Assembly (NCBI GenBank): GCA_946902875.1 | Contig: OX336340.1 | Span: forward strand, 10,121,566 to 10,185,565 | Source: Nematopogon swammerdamellus | Lineage: Eukaryota; Arthropoda; Insecta; Lepidoptera; Adelidae | Length of the DNA stretch: 64,000 nucleotides | Direction: 5' to 3' | Shown here: piece by piece, positions 54,886 to 64,000 of the stretch | Layout: each line of letters opens with the position of its first letter | How positions within the stretch are numbered: position 1 is the stretch's first letter | Notes under the pieces: generated by a model | What the model saw: the letters and a program-made list of their open reading frames with translations, nothing else | Told to the model about the DNA's origin: nothing | Database searches by the model: none | Position numbers and translations under genes: made by a program

Positions 54886-55469
54886 GTGAATAAAATATTC
54901 AATAAACCAACATTTAGATTTAGTGTCAGTGAAAAAATGTCAATTATAAAAGACAAAGGTTCTCCACGTTACCCTACACGCTAACAATAACGGCGTAAGC
55001 GCACGCGGTGTCGTTGTCGATATTAAACTTTCTTCAGTAGGGCTTGGGTCGATAATGTATTATCCGCTGTGGAATGTGCCAAACGATGCAGTGGGTTCGT
55101 TCGATTCCTTTTGTACCTTTTAGTATCATCGACAAAATGTTTTGTGTCCTCTCGGGCTCTATTAATGTATAAATAAAAAGTCCTTAGCTTCGCGATGTTG
55201 AAAAAATATCAAGTTGGGTAGACATTTATGTTATTGAGTCCATTCACTTGAATTAAAATAAACATTGAAACAATTTAATTTAAATGTTAAAATTCTTAAT
55301 GTGTGTTACCACATTTTCTAACTTATCTAGTGACTCGCCTAGTGCACCAGTGAGAGATATCCAAACCGCAAGCCAATCTATTCTAAGCATGGTTTGCGTT
55401 ATCGGTTAGTTCTTTGATTAAAAAATAAATAGAGGTGCGGTCTCATAAGGAATTATATATAGCGTTCCC
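54886..55469. other. No gene seen
   Basis: AT-rich. Confidence 0.4.
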
Positions 55470-55640
55470 CATCTAAACCCAGCGAAAAGTCATAAAATCA
55501 TTAACTCATTGTTACTGGTAAAATTTACTTTAGCTTGATTGAAAAATATCACGTTGCGAAATAACAATAACAGAGAACAAAACGATATAGTTCATCATAC
55601 TTTTATGGTATTTCGCTGGGTTAATAGACGGTGAAGACTA
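55470..55640. mobile_element. ~170-bp MITE, copy 1
   Basis: ccatctaaacccagcgaaaa / gtcataaaa on the left is mirrored by ttttatggtatttcgctggg / ttaatagacgg on the right. Relative at 59555-59735. Confidence 0.65.
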
Positions 55641-56325
55641 TACCAGCCACATACAAAACTGACGTATGGAGTATGAAAATAGGTAACACTTTCATGCGAC
55701 TTTGATATTATCCTAACCCAACATCCATTTTTTTCGAAGGGTGAGTTTTATAAAATTTATGAAATAAGCGTTAAAACAAGAGAAACACCTGTCAACCGAC
55801 GATGCACGAAATTCGAATTTTAAATGGTTGTTCTTAAATTAAAAGTAAATTATGCACACGAGCGTGCGCCGGCACCGGCGTCCGAGTCACGTGACGCAAG
55901 CAATCGAAGCTCGCAGGCTAATCAACAACAACGGTCCATCCGGCTCGCAAGTGAAAAGAACATGAAAAATGTAAATGAGGCTTGTACCTACCTACACACA
56001 CTACACATTGTAGAGTAGAGGGCTGCGCGCGGCTGCCGGCGGAATATGAAACTAACTAGACATGAGATGACATCATCTTTACTGTTTAGGAATACAAATA
56101 ATGTTTAGGATCCTGAGGTATGATCCTCAGGTTAGTTTGTAAAAAATCCCTCATGGCATTACATTTTCATCTATTTGTGTCCCGTGTATTCAATGTTATG
56201 CAATAAATAATATTTACCTACATACATGCTTACTATTATATTTAATTTAGCTCAGAGGTATTGTCAGTTGGGTTATAGGATATTGTTGAACTCAAAACTA
56301 ATAGAATAGAATATAAACTCTTGAT
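55641..56325. other. No gene; GC-rich patch 55855-55945
   Basis: gcgtgcgccggcaccggcgt. A hairpin ggatcctgaggtatgatcct / cagg lies at 56109-56132. Confidence 0.4.
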
Positions 56326-56445
56326 GGTTTTATGGAAATTGACACGGTTGGCTACATCACCCTCCAGCCGTGATGTCTGTCTGAGACACTTTAGTAAACT
56401 AGGTTGCATGTCAGTGATTTCCCCTTTGATCGTGACGTCGTCGTT
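56326..56445 (-). mobile_element. SINE-A tail only, diverged
   Basis: ttttatggaaattgacacgg / ttggctacatcacc, then gtgatgtctgtctgagacac. 5'-truncated. Confidence 0.7.
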
Positions 56446-57273
56446 TCTGTACTTTAACTGAAAAAAAAAACAGTTTTCTTCAATAAAGTAACATCACACA
56501 TTTTCCGTATAATTATAAATATAAACCACATAGCAAGAACACCGCGTGCACCTGGGGCAAAACGGCCACCGATCGCTGTTCTGTGATATTACCTTATACA
56601 TTACATATTATGGAGTAAGTTAGGAATTTCTAGGCAGTAGCAGGGGTATACGAAGTACTTCGGAACCCTAAAACTTATCAAAACAATGCAGGACCGCCGA
56701 ATGGCGTCCAAGTTTAAAGTAGTCGTGAGATTAGGATCCGGGACACACGCGCTCGTGTACGGGGCGGGCACCACCGCACTCTACCCTCTAGTTGCGGAAT
56801 TTCTTTTTCTTTTCCTCCCCGCTTAGAAATACTACGTGCACGTGCATTCTGTGTGGAATTTCTGGTGGCATACCTTATAAACTTTGCTTAATTTTTGAAA
56901 GAATGTTTAAAAATTATGAGTGAGGGCGAGAATTTTGTGTTTTAATTAAATTTATCAAGTCCAGATTTGAAAATATATCAAATAGATTTGTATTTGAGAT
57001 AAATGTAAATGCTAATTGAAATAAATATACGAGTAATAACATGTTATTGTCGTCGTATATTTCGTTTTTGAAATTATTACAAATTTAATTAATTTTATGG
57101 ACTAAAGGTTATTTCAAACTATGTTTTGTTCGAATGGTGATTGTATGTTAATTAAGTTTGTCTGTATGTTGTGTCTACTGTCTGGCAACGACGTGAGTAC
57201 ATTACTTAGGCATGCAATACAAAGATAAGCTCAACTTTGGCTGTTTACAACAAAATATGAAATAGTTACAAGT
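56446..57273. other. No gene seen
   Basis: AT-rich apart from a mixed block at 56690-56800. Confidence 0.4.
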
Positions 57274-57531
57274 AAAAAAAAAACTGTGAAATAAAAAACT
57301 ATTTAAAAATATATACGAAATAAAAAAATCTAACCCTACAGTTAAAGGCGGTGCTAAAGAAGGCTACACAAACCACAAAGGATATCATCCACTCATGTTT
57401 TCTTTCATGCATCATTTTTGCTTGCTTTAGCACCGCCTTCAACTCTAGGGCTCGATTTTTTTTTATTTCATACATTTTTGAAGGCGGTTTTTATATTTTT
57501 TTAAATAGTTTTTTATTTCACAGTTTTTTTT
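57274..57531. repeat. Foldback element, third family member
   Basis: The left arm from aaactgtgaaataaaaaact to cagttaaaggcggtgctaaa pairs with the right arm tttagcaccgccttcaactc onward to ttatttcacagttttttt. The loop is the reverse complement of the 14998 copy's loop (cactcatgttttctttcatg / catcatttttgcttgc). Confidence 0.88.
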
Positions 57532-58165
57532 AGTAATTTTTTGCTATTAATGTACTCGGTGGAATCGCGAGGCCGAAGGCCGAGCACTTGGCCGAGCGAT
57601 TCGCTCAGAGCCAAGCGCATCTGGCCGGTCGGATAAAAAGATTTCAAATTTAGAATATTCATGAAACAAGGGTCCAAATATGTATCACAATATCGATTCA
57701 TGTATTTCAATACCATGACAGAGAAAATTTCAAATTATTAGGTATTTAATACTTTTTAGTTCTATTATTTTTTTTAAGTCGGTTTTATATTTTTTAAAAC
57801 AGTTTTTATTTCATTCTTTTTAGTAATATTACATAAAAAACAATAATCGAAATCGAATAATCGAAATCGGTTGAAGTGGTACAGAATTATTCGCCATGTG
57901 TCAAACTGCAATTTCCTGAAAAAGTCCACATAACAAATGTTTTGCTGAAGGTAACCACACACCATACAATTTTCTTGATTTTTCAATAACCCCTAAATCA
58001 ATTTCGATAAAATTTAAATGGGATCACCTCTGAAGTATGACCTACCAAACAAAAAAAGAATTTTCAAAATCTGCCCACAATTGACGGAGTAATCGCGTAA
58101 CAAACATAGAAAAAACATACACTCGAATTGAGAACCTCCTCCTTTTGGGAAGTCGGTTAAAAAGT
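57532..58165 (-). mobile_element. Element D copy, inverted
   Basis: ggtggaatcgcgaggccgaa, ttgatttttcaataacccct, ttgacggagtaatcgcgtaa and a closing aattgagaacctcctccttt / tgggaagtcggtt. It parallels 13211-15000 in reverse. Confidence 0.7.
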
Positions 58166-58199
58166 AAAGTAAGTCCTAAGTGAAGTTAAATGTGATCTA

Positions 58200-58520
58200 A
58201 ATTTCTATTCCACTTAGGCCCACACTCACATGGCTGTGGCGATATCGATTAACCCAGTGGACGAGGGCGCGGTGGAGCGGAGTATTGTGGAGTGTTCGAG
58301 GGACGAGTGAGCAGTTAGAGACACGCGAGGCTGCGGTCTGAACGTTTCAACTCGCCAATCAAACCAGACGTCAGCCCGTCAAACCGTTTGTTCGAAACTC
58401 GCTCGGTCTCACTACCTATAAGTATATATACACTTGTATCCTTCGAACCGACGACTGTTAGTTAGTCATCCTCCTTTCGGAAGGGGCTGAATTTGTATCT
58501 GAAACCGGACAACTTTGTTC
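58200..58520 (+). promoter_or_regulatory. Possible core promoter (TATA plus initiator)
   Basis: A moderately GC-rich block (58250-58410) precedes tataagtatatatacactt at 58420-58438. About 30 bases downstream lies ttagttagtcatcc, fitting the insect initiator YYANWYY. No gene is seen downstream within the window. Motif match only. Confidence 0.22.
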
Positions 58521-58544
58521 AGAAATAAACCACGTTTTATTTAA

Positions 58545-58990
58545 TAAAAACCGGCCAAGTACGAGTCGGACTCGCGCACCGAGGGTTCGTACGTAATTGA
58601 CCGGTTTTAAATATTTTTTGTTTTACTGTAGAGTTTGCACCATAATAAAACCAAGTACGACGCTTGTATCTACGAGCTTGACGCTTACGCAAACGCAAGT
58701 ATGACGCTTGTGTGACGCAAGTATGACGCTTGTATGTTGTATGCTCGTATTACCGTTTTTCCGATAGCGCAAAAATAAAAAAACGTTTCTTGTATGGGGA
58801 GCTCCTTTAATTTTCTATTTTTTGTTTTTTTTTTTATTATTTGTTAGGATATCCGCCATAACAACACATATTCTGTGAAAATTTCAACCGGCTAACTATT
58901 TTAAGGTTCAAAAGGTACAGCCATTTAAAGGTATTACAGACAGACAGACGGTTTATGCTTAGTAATTCCGTACGGATACGGAACCCTAAA
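58545..58990 (-). mobile_element. Element C2 copy, inverted
   Basis: aaaccggccaagtacgagtc / ggactcgcgcaccgagggtt, then cttgtatggggagctccttt, ttcaaccggctaactatttt and a closing taattccgtacggatacgga / accctaaaaa. It contains a local gacgcttgtatgacgcttgt-type tandem at 58655-58735. Confidence 0.78.
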
Positions 58991-59003
58991 AATATTTTTT
59001 TTT

Positions 59004-59112
59004 TTATTTATTTTTTATGGAAGCTGACACGGTTGGCTACATCACCTACAACATCCGTGATGTCAGCCCATAACACAGGGTGAACTAGGTGCCATGTCAG
59101 TGCTTCCCTTCG
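59004..59112 (-). mobile_element. SINE-A tail only
   Basis: ttttttatggaagctgacac / ggttggctacatcacctaca to aggtgccatgtcagtgcttc / ccttcg. Confidence 0.8.
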
Positions 59113-59554
59113 TTTCATTAAAAAATGGCCTTCGCGAATTAATAACCGCAATGTTTTATATAGCATAGCGGTAATGCCGCGAGTAGAGTCGTGGGAAACC
59201 CCTATCAGCGGCATGCTATTTATTGTCACGAGTGTTTTCAGCTTGCGTGATCAGTTGGTCAATAATGGTGTTGGACCAATGACAAACACAATTGCATGCG
59301 TGCAGCAACAATGTGCCTACTAATATACTTCGTGTCGCTGGGGTCTGCGAGGTGTGATGTTGCATTTGTGTATCTACGTACAAAGATCAAATAATTCAAA
59401 AGTATATAAAGTAGATAGATCGACTTGTCGATCAGGTGAAATAGTGTTATGATGGTGTGCACGAAGACGAAATTGCAAATATGTGTGTCACTGTACTGTC
59501 ACACGTGTTGATTCGCGTATTTTTATCAAAATGCATGATAGATTCTTCGCCATC
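59113..59554. other. No gene seen
   Basis: Mixed composition. Nothing recognised. Confidence 0.4.
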
Positions 59555-59735
59555 GTAACCCAACAAAAAGGTACAGTAGCCATGTGATATTTGTCCTTAT
59601 GTCTACTACTTTAAAGTTCCGTTTAGCATAATATAAGCCTGCCAATGAACATTAACACAGAAAAATAATACAGCTCAACTTTTTATGGGTTTTAGTTGGG
59701 TTTAGTGGGGGAAGTCTATACCGGCCTCATAATGC
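59555..59735. mobile_element. ~180-bp MITE, copy 2
   Basis: cgtaacccaacaaaaaggta on the left; tttttatgggttttagttgg / gtttagtgggggaagtctat on the right. It shares ends and interior words (acattaacacagaaaaataa) with 55470-55640. Confidence 0.55.
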
Positions 59736-60829
59736 AGTGTCCGCATTTATGATTGTGTTTGCGACGAAGTAACGTAAGTGTGCAATGTTTTGCAGTAGCA
59801 GTATCATTGGTTTTGAATTCCTTGGCAATGATTCATTATCTTACTCACTGCCTGTACTGTATCACCTGTTCTGTTATCATATCATATTATATTTAACAAG
59901 TATATTTATCACCTGCTCTAGTATCGGCTACTTTGGCTGACACTATCCGTCGCTAAGATTGACAAGTGAATGCTAATAGTTTGCTTATCGTCTCCAGACG
60001 GCTATAGCTGCGTTGCGTGAAGGGCACGCTGGAAGATGTTCTGTGGCGCTCACAGACATTTACTTATACAGGATGTTTAAGGATAGGCTTGAGAAACTTC
60101 AGGAATAGAAAGTACTCATTATTAGAAGAAAAAAATCCTTAACACTCAAATGGAAATTCCGTATATATTTTTTTATACAAAAATTGAAAATTGGAGTAAT
60201 AACTCGATGGACAGTGAGTTTGGGGAGATTTGGCAAAGGTGCTGCTTAGGTTTAGGGAGTGCAATGACCTAGTCCAGTCTCCTTTTTCTTTTGATGTCAT
60301 TCAAATTGAAGTTTTTGGAATTTACCTACATGCAGTTCAATTCTACTAATTAAGTATATAAGTTATAGACACTTTATTTTTATTTAATAAAAGTGAACGT
60401 TAACCGTCCACCAAATCTCGATTAAACGATTTTCACAAAAAAGACTACGAGTATAAAATGACCGAATCTGGGAAAACGTTTCGGAGCTTTTCGTCTTTCG
60501 TACCCTGAAGTTACGAAACCCTACCCCGAAACATCTGTATATTACTAACGCAAGGTGTCCTTACGATAGTAATATGATCTCAATGATTTGTTCACTAACG
60601 TTGGGGCCAAAAATTTATGAATTCAAACTAACCTCATATTAAAAAATTTGCTAAATACTAATAATCAAAATATAACGTAATGTAATTATAGACACTATGT
60701 TCAGTTTCCAAATAGGTTTTTGTAATTTTAGGAGTTCTTACTATGGTTTGACACTCACTTTAGTGAGGACATTTATTGAGTTCGTATGGGCTTGTCTTGT
60801 CCTTACGTTAGTAATATAGTACCCGGACG
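59736..60829. other. No gene seen
   Basis: AT-rich. gtccttacgatagtaatatg (60559) and gtccttacgttagtaatata (60799) are a near-identical direct pair ~240 bp apart. Confidence 0.4.
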
Positions 60830-60960
60830 ACCGAGCTTCACTCGGCGTCTACAGCTATCTAGATAACTTGAAAAAAAAAATACATTTTCTAAATACAAAT
60901 CATTCGAGCCGTTTCCGAGAAACCAATTATAAATATATATAGGTAATAGATAATAACAAT
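60830..60960 (+). mobile_element. Interspersed repeat fragment
   Basis: acccggacgaccgagcttca / ctcggcgtctac, then aaatcattcgagccgtttcc / gagaaaccaattataaatat. This is a familiar lepidopteran repeat (recalled) with no coding. Confidence 0.45.
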
Positions 60961-63284
60961 AACTAACATACATACAAGTTTAGCTCACAGTAATAAGATA
61001 AGTCAATGCTCACGGATTCATAATATGACACGCCAATGTACCGAACGGGTGCAGCCGGATCCGGATAATAGAATTTCAAGGAGAATAACGTTCGTTTCTA
61101 TAGTATCTATAGTAACCGAATTGAGTGATTGAGCCATATACAACTAACGTCGCTCCCGAAGAGTCGGCATGTGCGATGACAAAAATAATCACTTTGTTTC
61201 TTACGTTTAAGTTCCATTTAATTTTTTAACAAAATGAAAAGTTTTCTCTGTGTTTTGGAGATATTTTGATTCAATATTCAAATCTGACTGTTAGTTGTGT
61301 TGTGAAGAAAAGTTGTGTGAAAAAATGAAGGCTGTTAGTTGTGTTAACTTCAATAATAAGAAATGTGATCTGTGTGTGATCCTAATATCGTGTGAATCGC
61401 CCGGCCTTGCGTTAGTATGTTTTCACCTGAACGCGATATGTAAGAACGATAATGCCACTGCTAACTACTAATGAAACTTTATTATTGTTTTCAATGAGTC
61501 GAGCTAGACGCGTGTGTATCCGTCCGTATGCGTTGGTTGGATACGATCGTGCGATGGGCAGCGAAGAGAGGTTTATATACGACTCTCGAGGTAATGTCGG
61601 AAGAAACATTGGGTAAAATACACGTATTTGGTCAGGAAAGTTGAAACGTCCTCATGTCTATACAACTTAACACTCTACATACTTATTAAATAAATTCGTC
61701 TTTCTTTCTTTTTTTCTGAAATTTTAACTTCTTGTACGTAGAGGTATGTAGTTACAATAAATAAATAAATTCTTAAATTAAAAAAAGAAAAACAAAAAAT
61801 AATTTAGCTAAGCAACGGAAATGTTGAAAGAGCCCTAATATTCTTAGGATAGTTTTCCTTGCGAACGGTACACGCGTGATTGTTATCATGTTCGTGATAG
61901 AGGAAGATGATCTCAAGCCTGAGCGAGCGCGTGTGAAGGGGTACAGATTACACGAGATGCGCTCACTATATGAATTCGGTGATTTTACGACGTTTATCCC
62001 ACAGCGAAGCTTTTACAAGTCGCAAGGCCGCCGAGTTTCCTCGAACTGAGATAGCTGATGATGTAACACGAGGAACAGTTTGTGAGGGTAGTTAACGACA
62101 GCGGTATCTTCGGAATGACCTGTTTGATTTTGAGTAGGTATGTAAGTACGTGTAGATGCAACTTGATGATAATTTTGATATAATTGATGTCAGCTCTGGG
62201 CAGTGGGAAAATTATCCTTACAGTTGATTCGAGTTGAGATCCATAATTAGTTTTTATTCGAAGAAATTAGTAAGCGTATATTTATTAGTTGAGTTTTGAA
62301 CCAACATTTACGCAATTAAGTAGTTATTAATGTTATTGTTTAATGCACTCAAGTGAACATAATTATTAAATAATATTAGTGCATGTAAGTAAAGTGTTTG
62401 GTGTTACCGCACAGGTACTGAGTGTAATACAGTGATCGGGGGTACCCGGGGAGAATCGTGTCACATTCGTTTGTATGAATACCAGAGAAAAACCAGAACA
62501 GTGCTTTGACTTTGAAGGTGTCGGAAATATTTCCCTCTTCCATCTTTTGAAAAGTAGGCAATGGAAGACCGAATGATGTATTATTTATTAGATAGATTTA
62601 TTCGAATGTTTTATTATCTAAAATGTTTAATGAAGAAATTAACTTGATTTTTTTTTTATTTCGTCCCAAAATGCCTGACACATATCTGCAAAGACCGGAT
62701 ACAAGTTAGAGACTAAAATAGTGTCCAACGCTGAAAACATTACCTACTTCATAATTTTGTAGAGCGGACTGTGCCCACTTATACGTGCACATAGGGCGCG
62801 CTGGACCGATTCCAAGTTTGCATGTGAAAGGACCTTGTGTCAAATTAGGCTCAGTCACATCACATATGAGAATATTATTGGGCTCAGTGGCCAACAGTGA
62901 CAATTCATATATCATTGTAAAGGGCTCTGTTCGTACTTCAGTTTTTACTTAAGGTACCGAGTTCAATTCCATTGCAGACAATAAGTACGTACGTAGCAAG
63001 CAAAGAGAGAAACATATCTCCTTACATTTACGGTAGAACAAATATTTAATAACAAAATAACCCCATTGATTCTGCACAAAAATGAATTTATATCTTTACT
63101 TAAATGGTAGAACAAATATATTAACAGTTACATATCTCATCTCTGTTGGTGGATGAGCCCAGTGTTCATACAGTTTTGGCCATGGTCCTTTAACTAGCGT
63201 ATGTATACAATCAAGCATGAGTCATGCATGACATTTCACTGCAGAATATGATTTCATTGATGAATATTGAGTTGGACAGCGGTG
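60961..63284. other. No gene recognised
   Basis: Mostly AT-rich single-copy-looking DNA. A 48-codon cysteine-containing frame begins at 61325 (MKAVSCVNFNNKKCDLCVIL) without any support. Confidence 0.35.
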
Positions 63285-63400
63285 GTAGTGGCGTGGCGGC
63301 GACTGCGCGTCGCGTCGCGTCACGACGACGCGACGCCCCGACGCGACGCGGACGTCGCGTCGGCGTCGTCGCTCGCCAGTGTGAGCAGTCAGTCGGCAAT
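63285..63400. repeat. GC-rich (cgacg)n palindromic islet
   Basis: gcgtcgcgtcgcgtcacgac / gacgcgacgccccgacgcga / cgcggacgtcgcgtcggcgt. The units pair with each other, giving strong foldback potential. Confidence 0.6.
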
Positions 63401-63827
63401 GTATTTACAATTTGGTTTTGATATTCCACAAAGATAATGTTGTCCTTCTTCTGCAGAAATATGTCCAATTATGACGGGGAGACGTTTTTGTTGCATCGCA
63501 AGTTACGCCTGATGATTACAGTTTATGGTTTAATTTGAATTTTTTGAGTGTATAATTAATAATTTATGCTTGTTAATGCAAGTAGTTTTTCATGTAATAA
63601 CGAGTATGAGGCCACTGTTTCGATTTCTTTCGAATTCAGGAAACTAAGATTCAGTTTGTGCTTTCATTGCGAGAGTTGCTAAGTGAACAAGCAATCCAGT
63701 CACGAATGAAATTGGTTCGACATAACTGTTTCGCGCAAGGGGTTGGCACATACTTATATTCTAGTCATACGTCATAATTTCATTTACATCGCTTTGTTTT
63801 AAATTAAATATTAAACGAAAGAAGCAC
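63401..63827. other. No gene seen
   Basis: AT-rich. Confidence 0.4.
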
Positions 63828-64000
63828 AGAGCATCAAATGCGCGCGCCCGCCCCTCCTAGAGGTGCCCTGAGCGCGATTTTGGTCGGTTGATTGTCGTGA
63901 TTGTTGAAGCCTGTGGGCGTGGCCTATGACTTACATATGTGTGTTGTTCGTGTGCATTTGTTTTGTGCGTGTGCCTAACTTGCTCCTCTTTTTGTGTAGT
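63828..64000 (+). mobile_element. Longer relative of the mini-MITE, cut by window end
   Basis: cacagagcatcaaatgcgcg / cgcccgcc at 63828-63855 is identical to the start of the 46-bp element at 19277. The sequence then diverges (cctcctagaggtgccctgag) and runs to the window edge, so its other end is not seen. Confidence 0.5.

Noticed and set aside
61325..61471. 48-codon cysteine-containing plus frame
   Set aside because: Six cysteines but no signal peptide pattern I trust, no gene context, and a length expected by chance.

Overview
This window reads as nuclear DNA of an insect, almost certainly a moth or butterfly (Lepidoptera). It is AT-rich with scattered GC-rich islets. Its interspersed repeats are types I associate with lepidopteran genomes: Lep1-like Helitron pieces opening TCCATACTAATATTATAAAT, ends reading cgcgagcgaagccgcgggcaaaagctag, elements with 'gttccgtac' ends, the 'aaggcgactaaggga' retroposon, and decayed Jockey/CR1-type non-LTR retrotransposons. 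No complete host protein gene, tRNA gene or rRNA gene is visible. The stretch is best explained as a large intron or intergenic region. A few short exon-like or promoter-like segments are listed at low confidence: a 30-nt microexon candidate at 54856-54885, a promoter/5'UTR-like zone at 29.9-31.5 kb, and a TATA/initiator pair near 58.4 kb.

Layout. 0-5 kb: a nested stack in which a SINE is split by a retroelement protein fragment, itself split by a 1955-bp insertion. 5-12 kb: GC islets, a LINE pseudogene (7.3-8.0 kb) and a tRNA-headed SINE (9.3-9.8 kb). 12.7-18 kb: a dense repeat block with a ~143-bp-arm foldback. 18.8-24 kb: a reverse-transcriptase pseudogene carrying a tiny MITE, then a 1.17-kb non-coding retroposon with a 17-bp target duplication. 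24.5-32 kb: a MITE, Helitron-like pieces and GC islets. 34.7-42.3 kb: a LINE 3' end, a nearly complete 5S-headed SINE, a 121-bp satellite array, a duplicated retroposon, a tRNA-headed SINE and a MITE. 46-49.6 kb: a pentanucleotide array and a 1.45-kb palindromic element containing a SINE within a SINE. 49.6-64 kb: mostly unique AT-rich sequence with islets and repeats.

The main discovery is about SINEs. One family (SINE-A here, at least 14 copies or fragments) has a head that joins a tRNA-like A-box to a segment clearly like the 5S rRNA internal promoter. A second family (SINE-B, 3 copies) has a tRNA-type head and a different tail. Both share a ~70-bp central domain. A third arrangement joins that same domain to the 'aaggcgactaaggga' module. 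Element names used here (SINE-A, SINE-B, C, C2, D) are labels for this window only.
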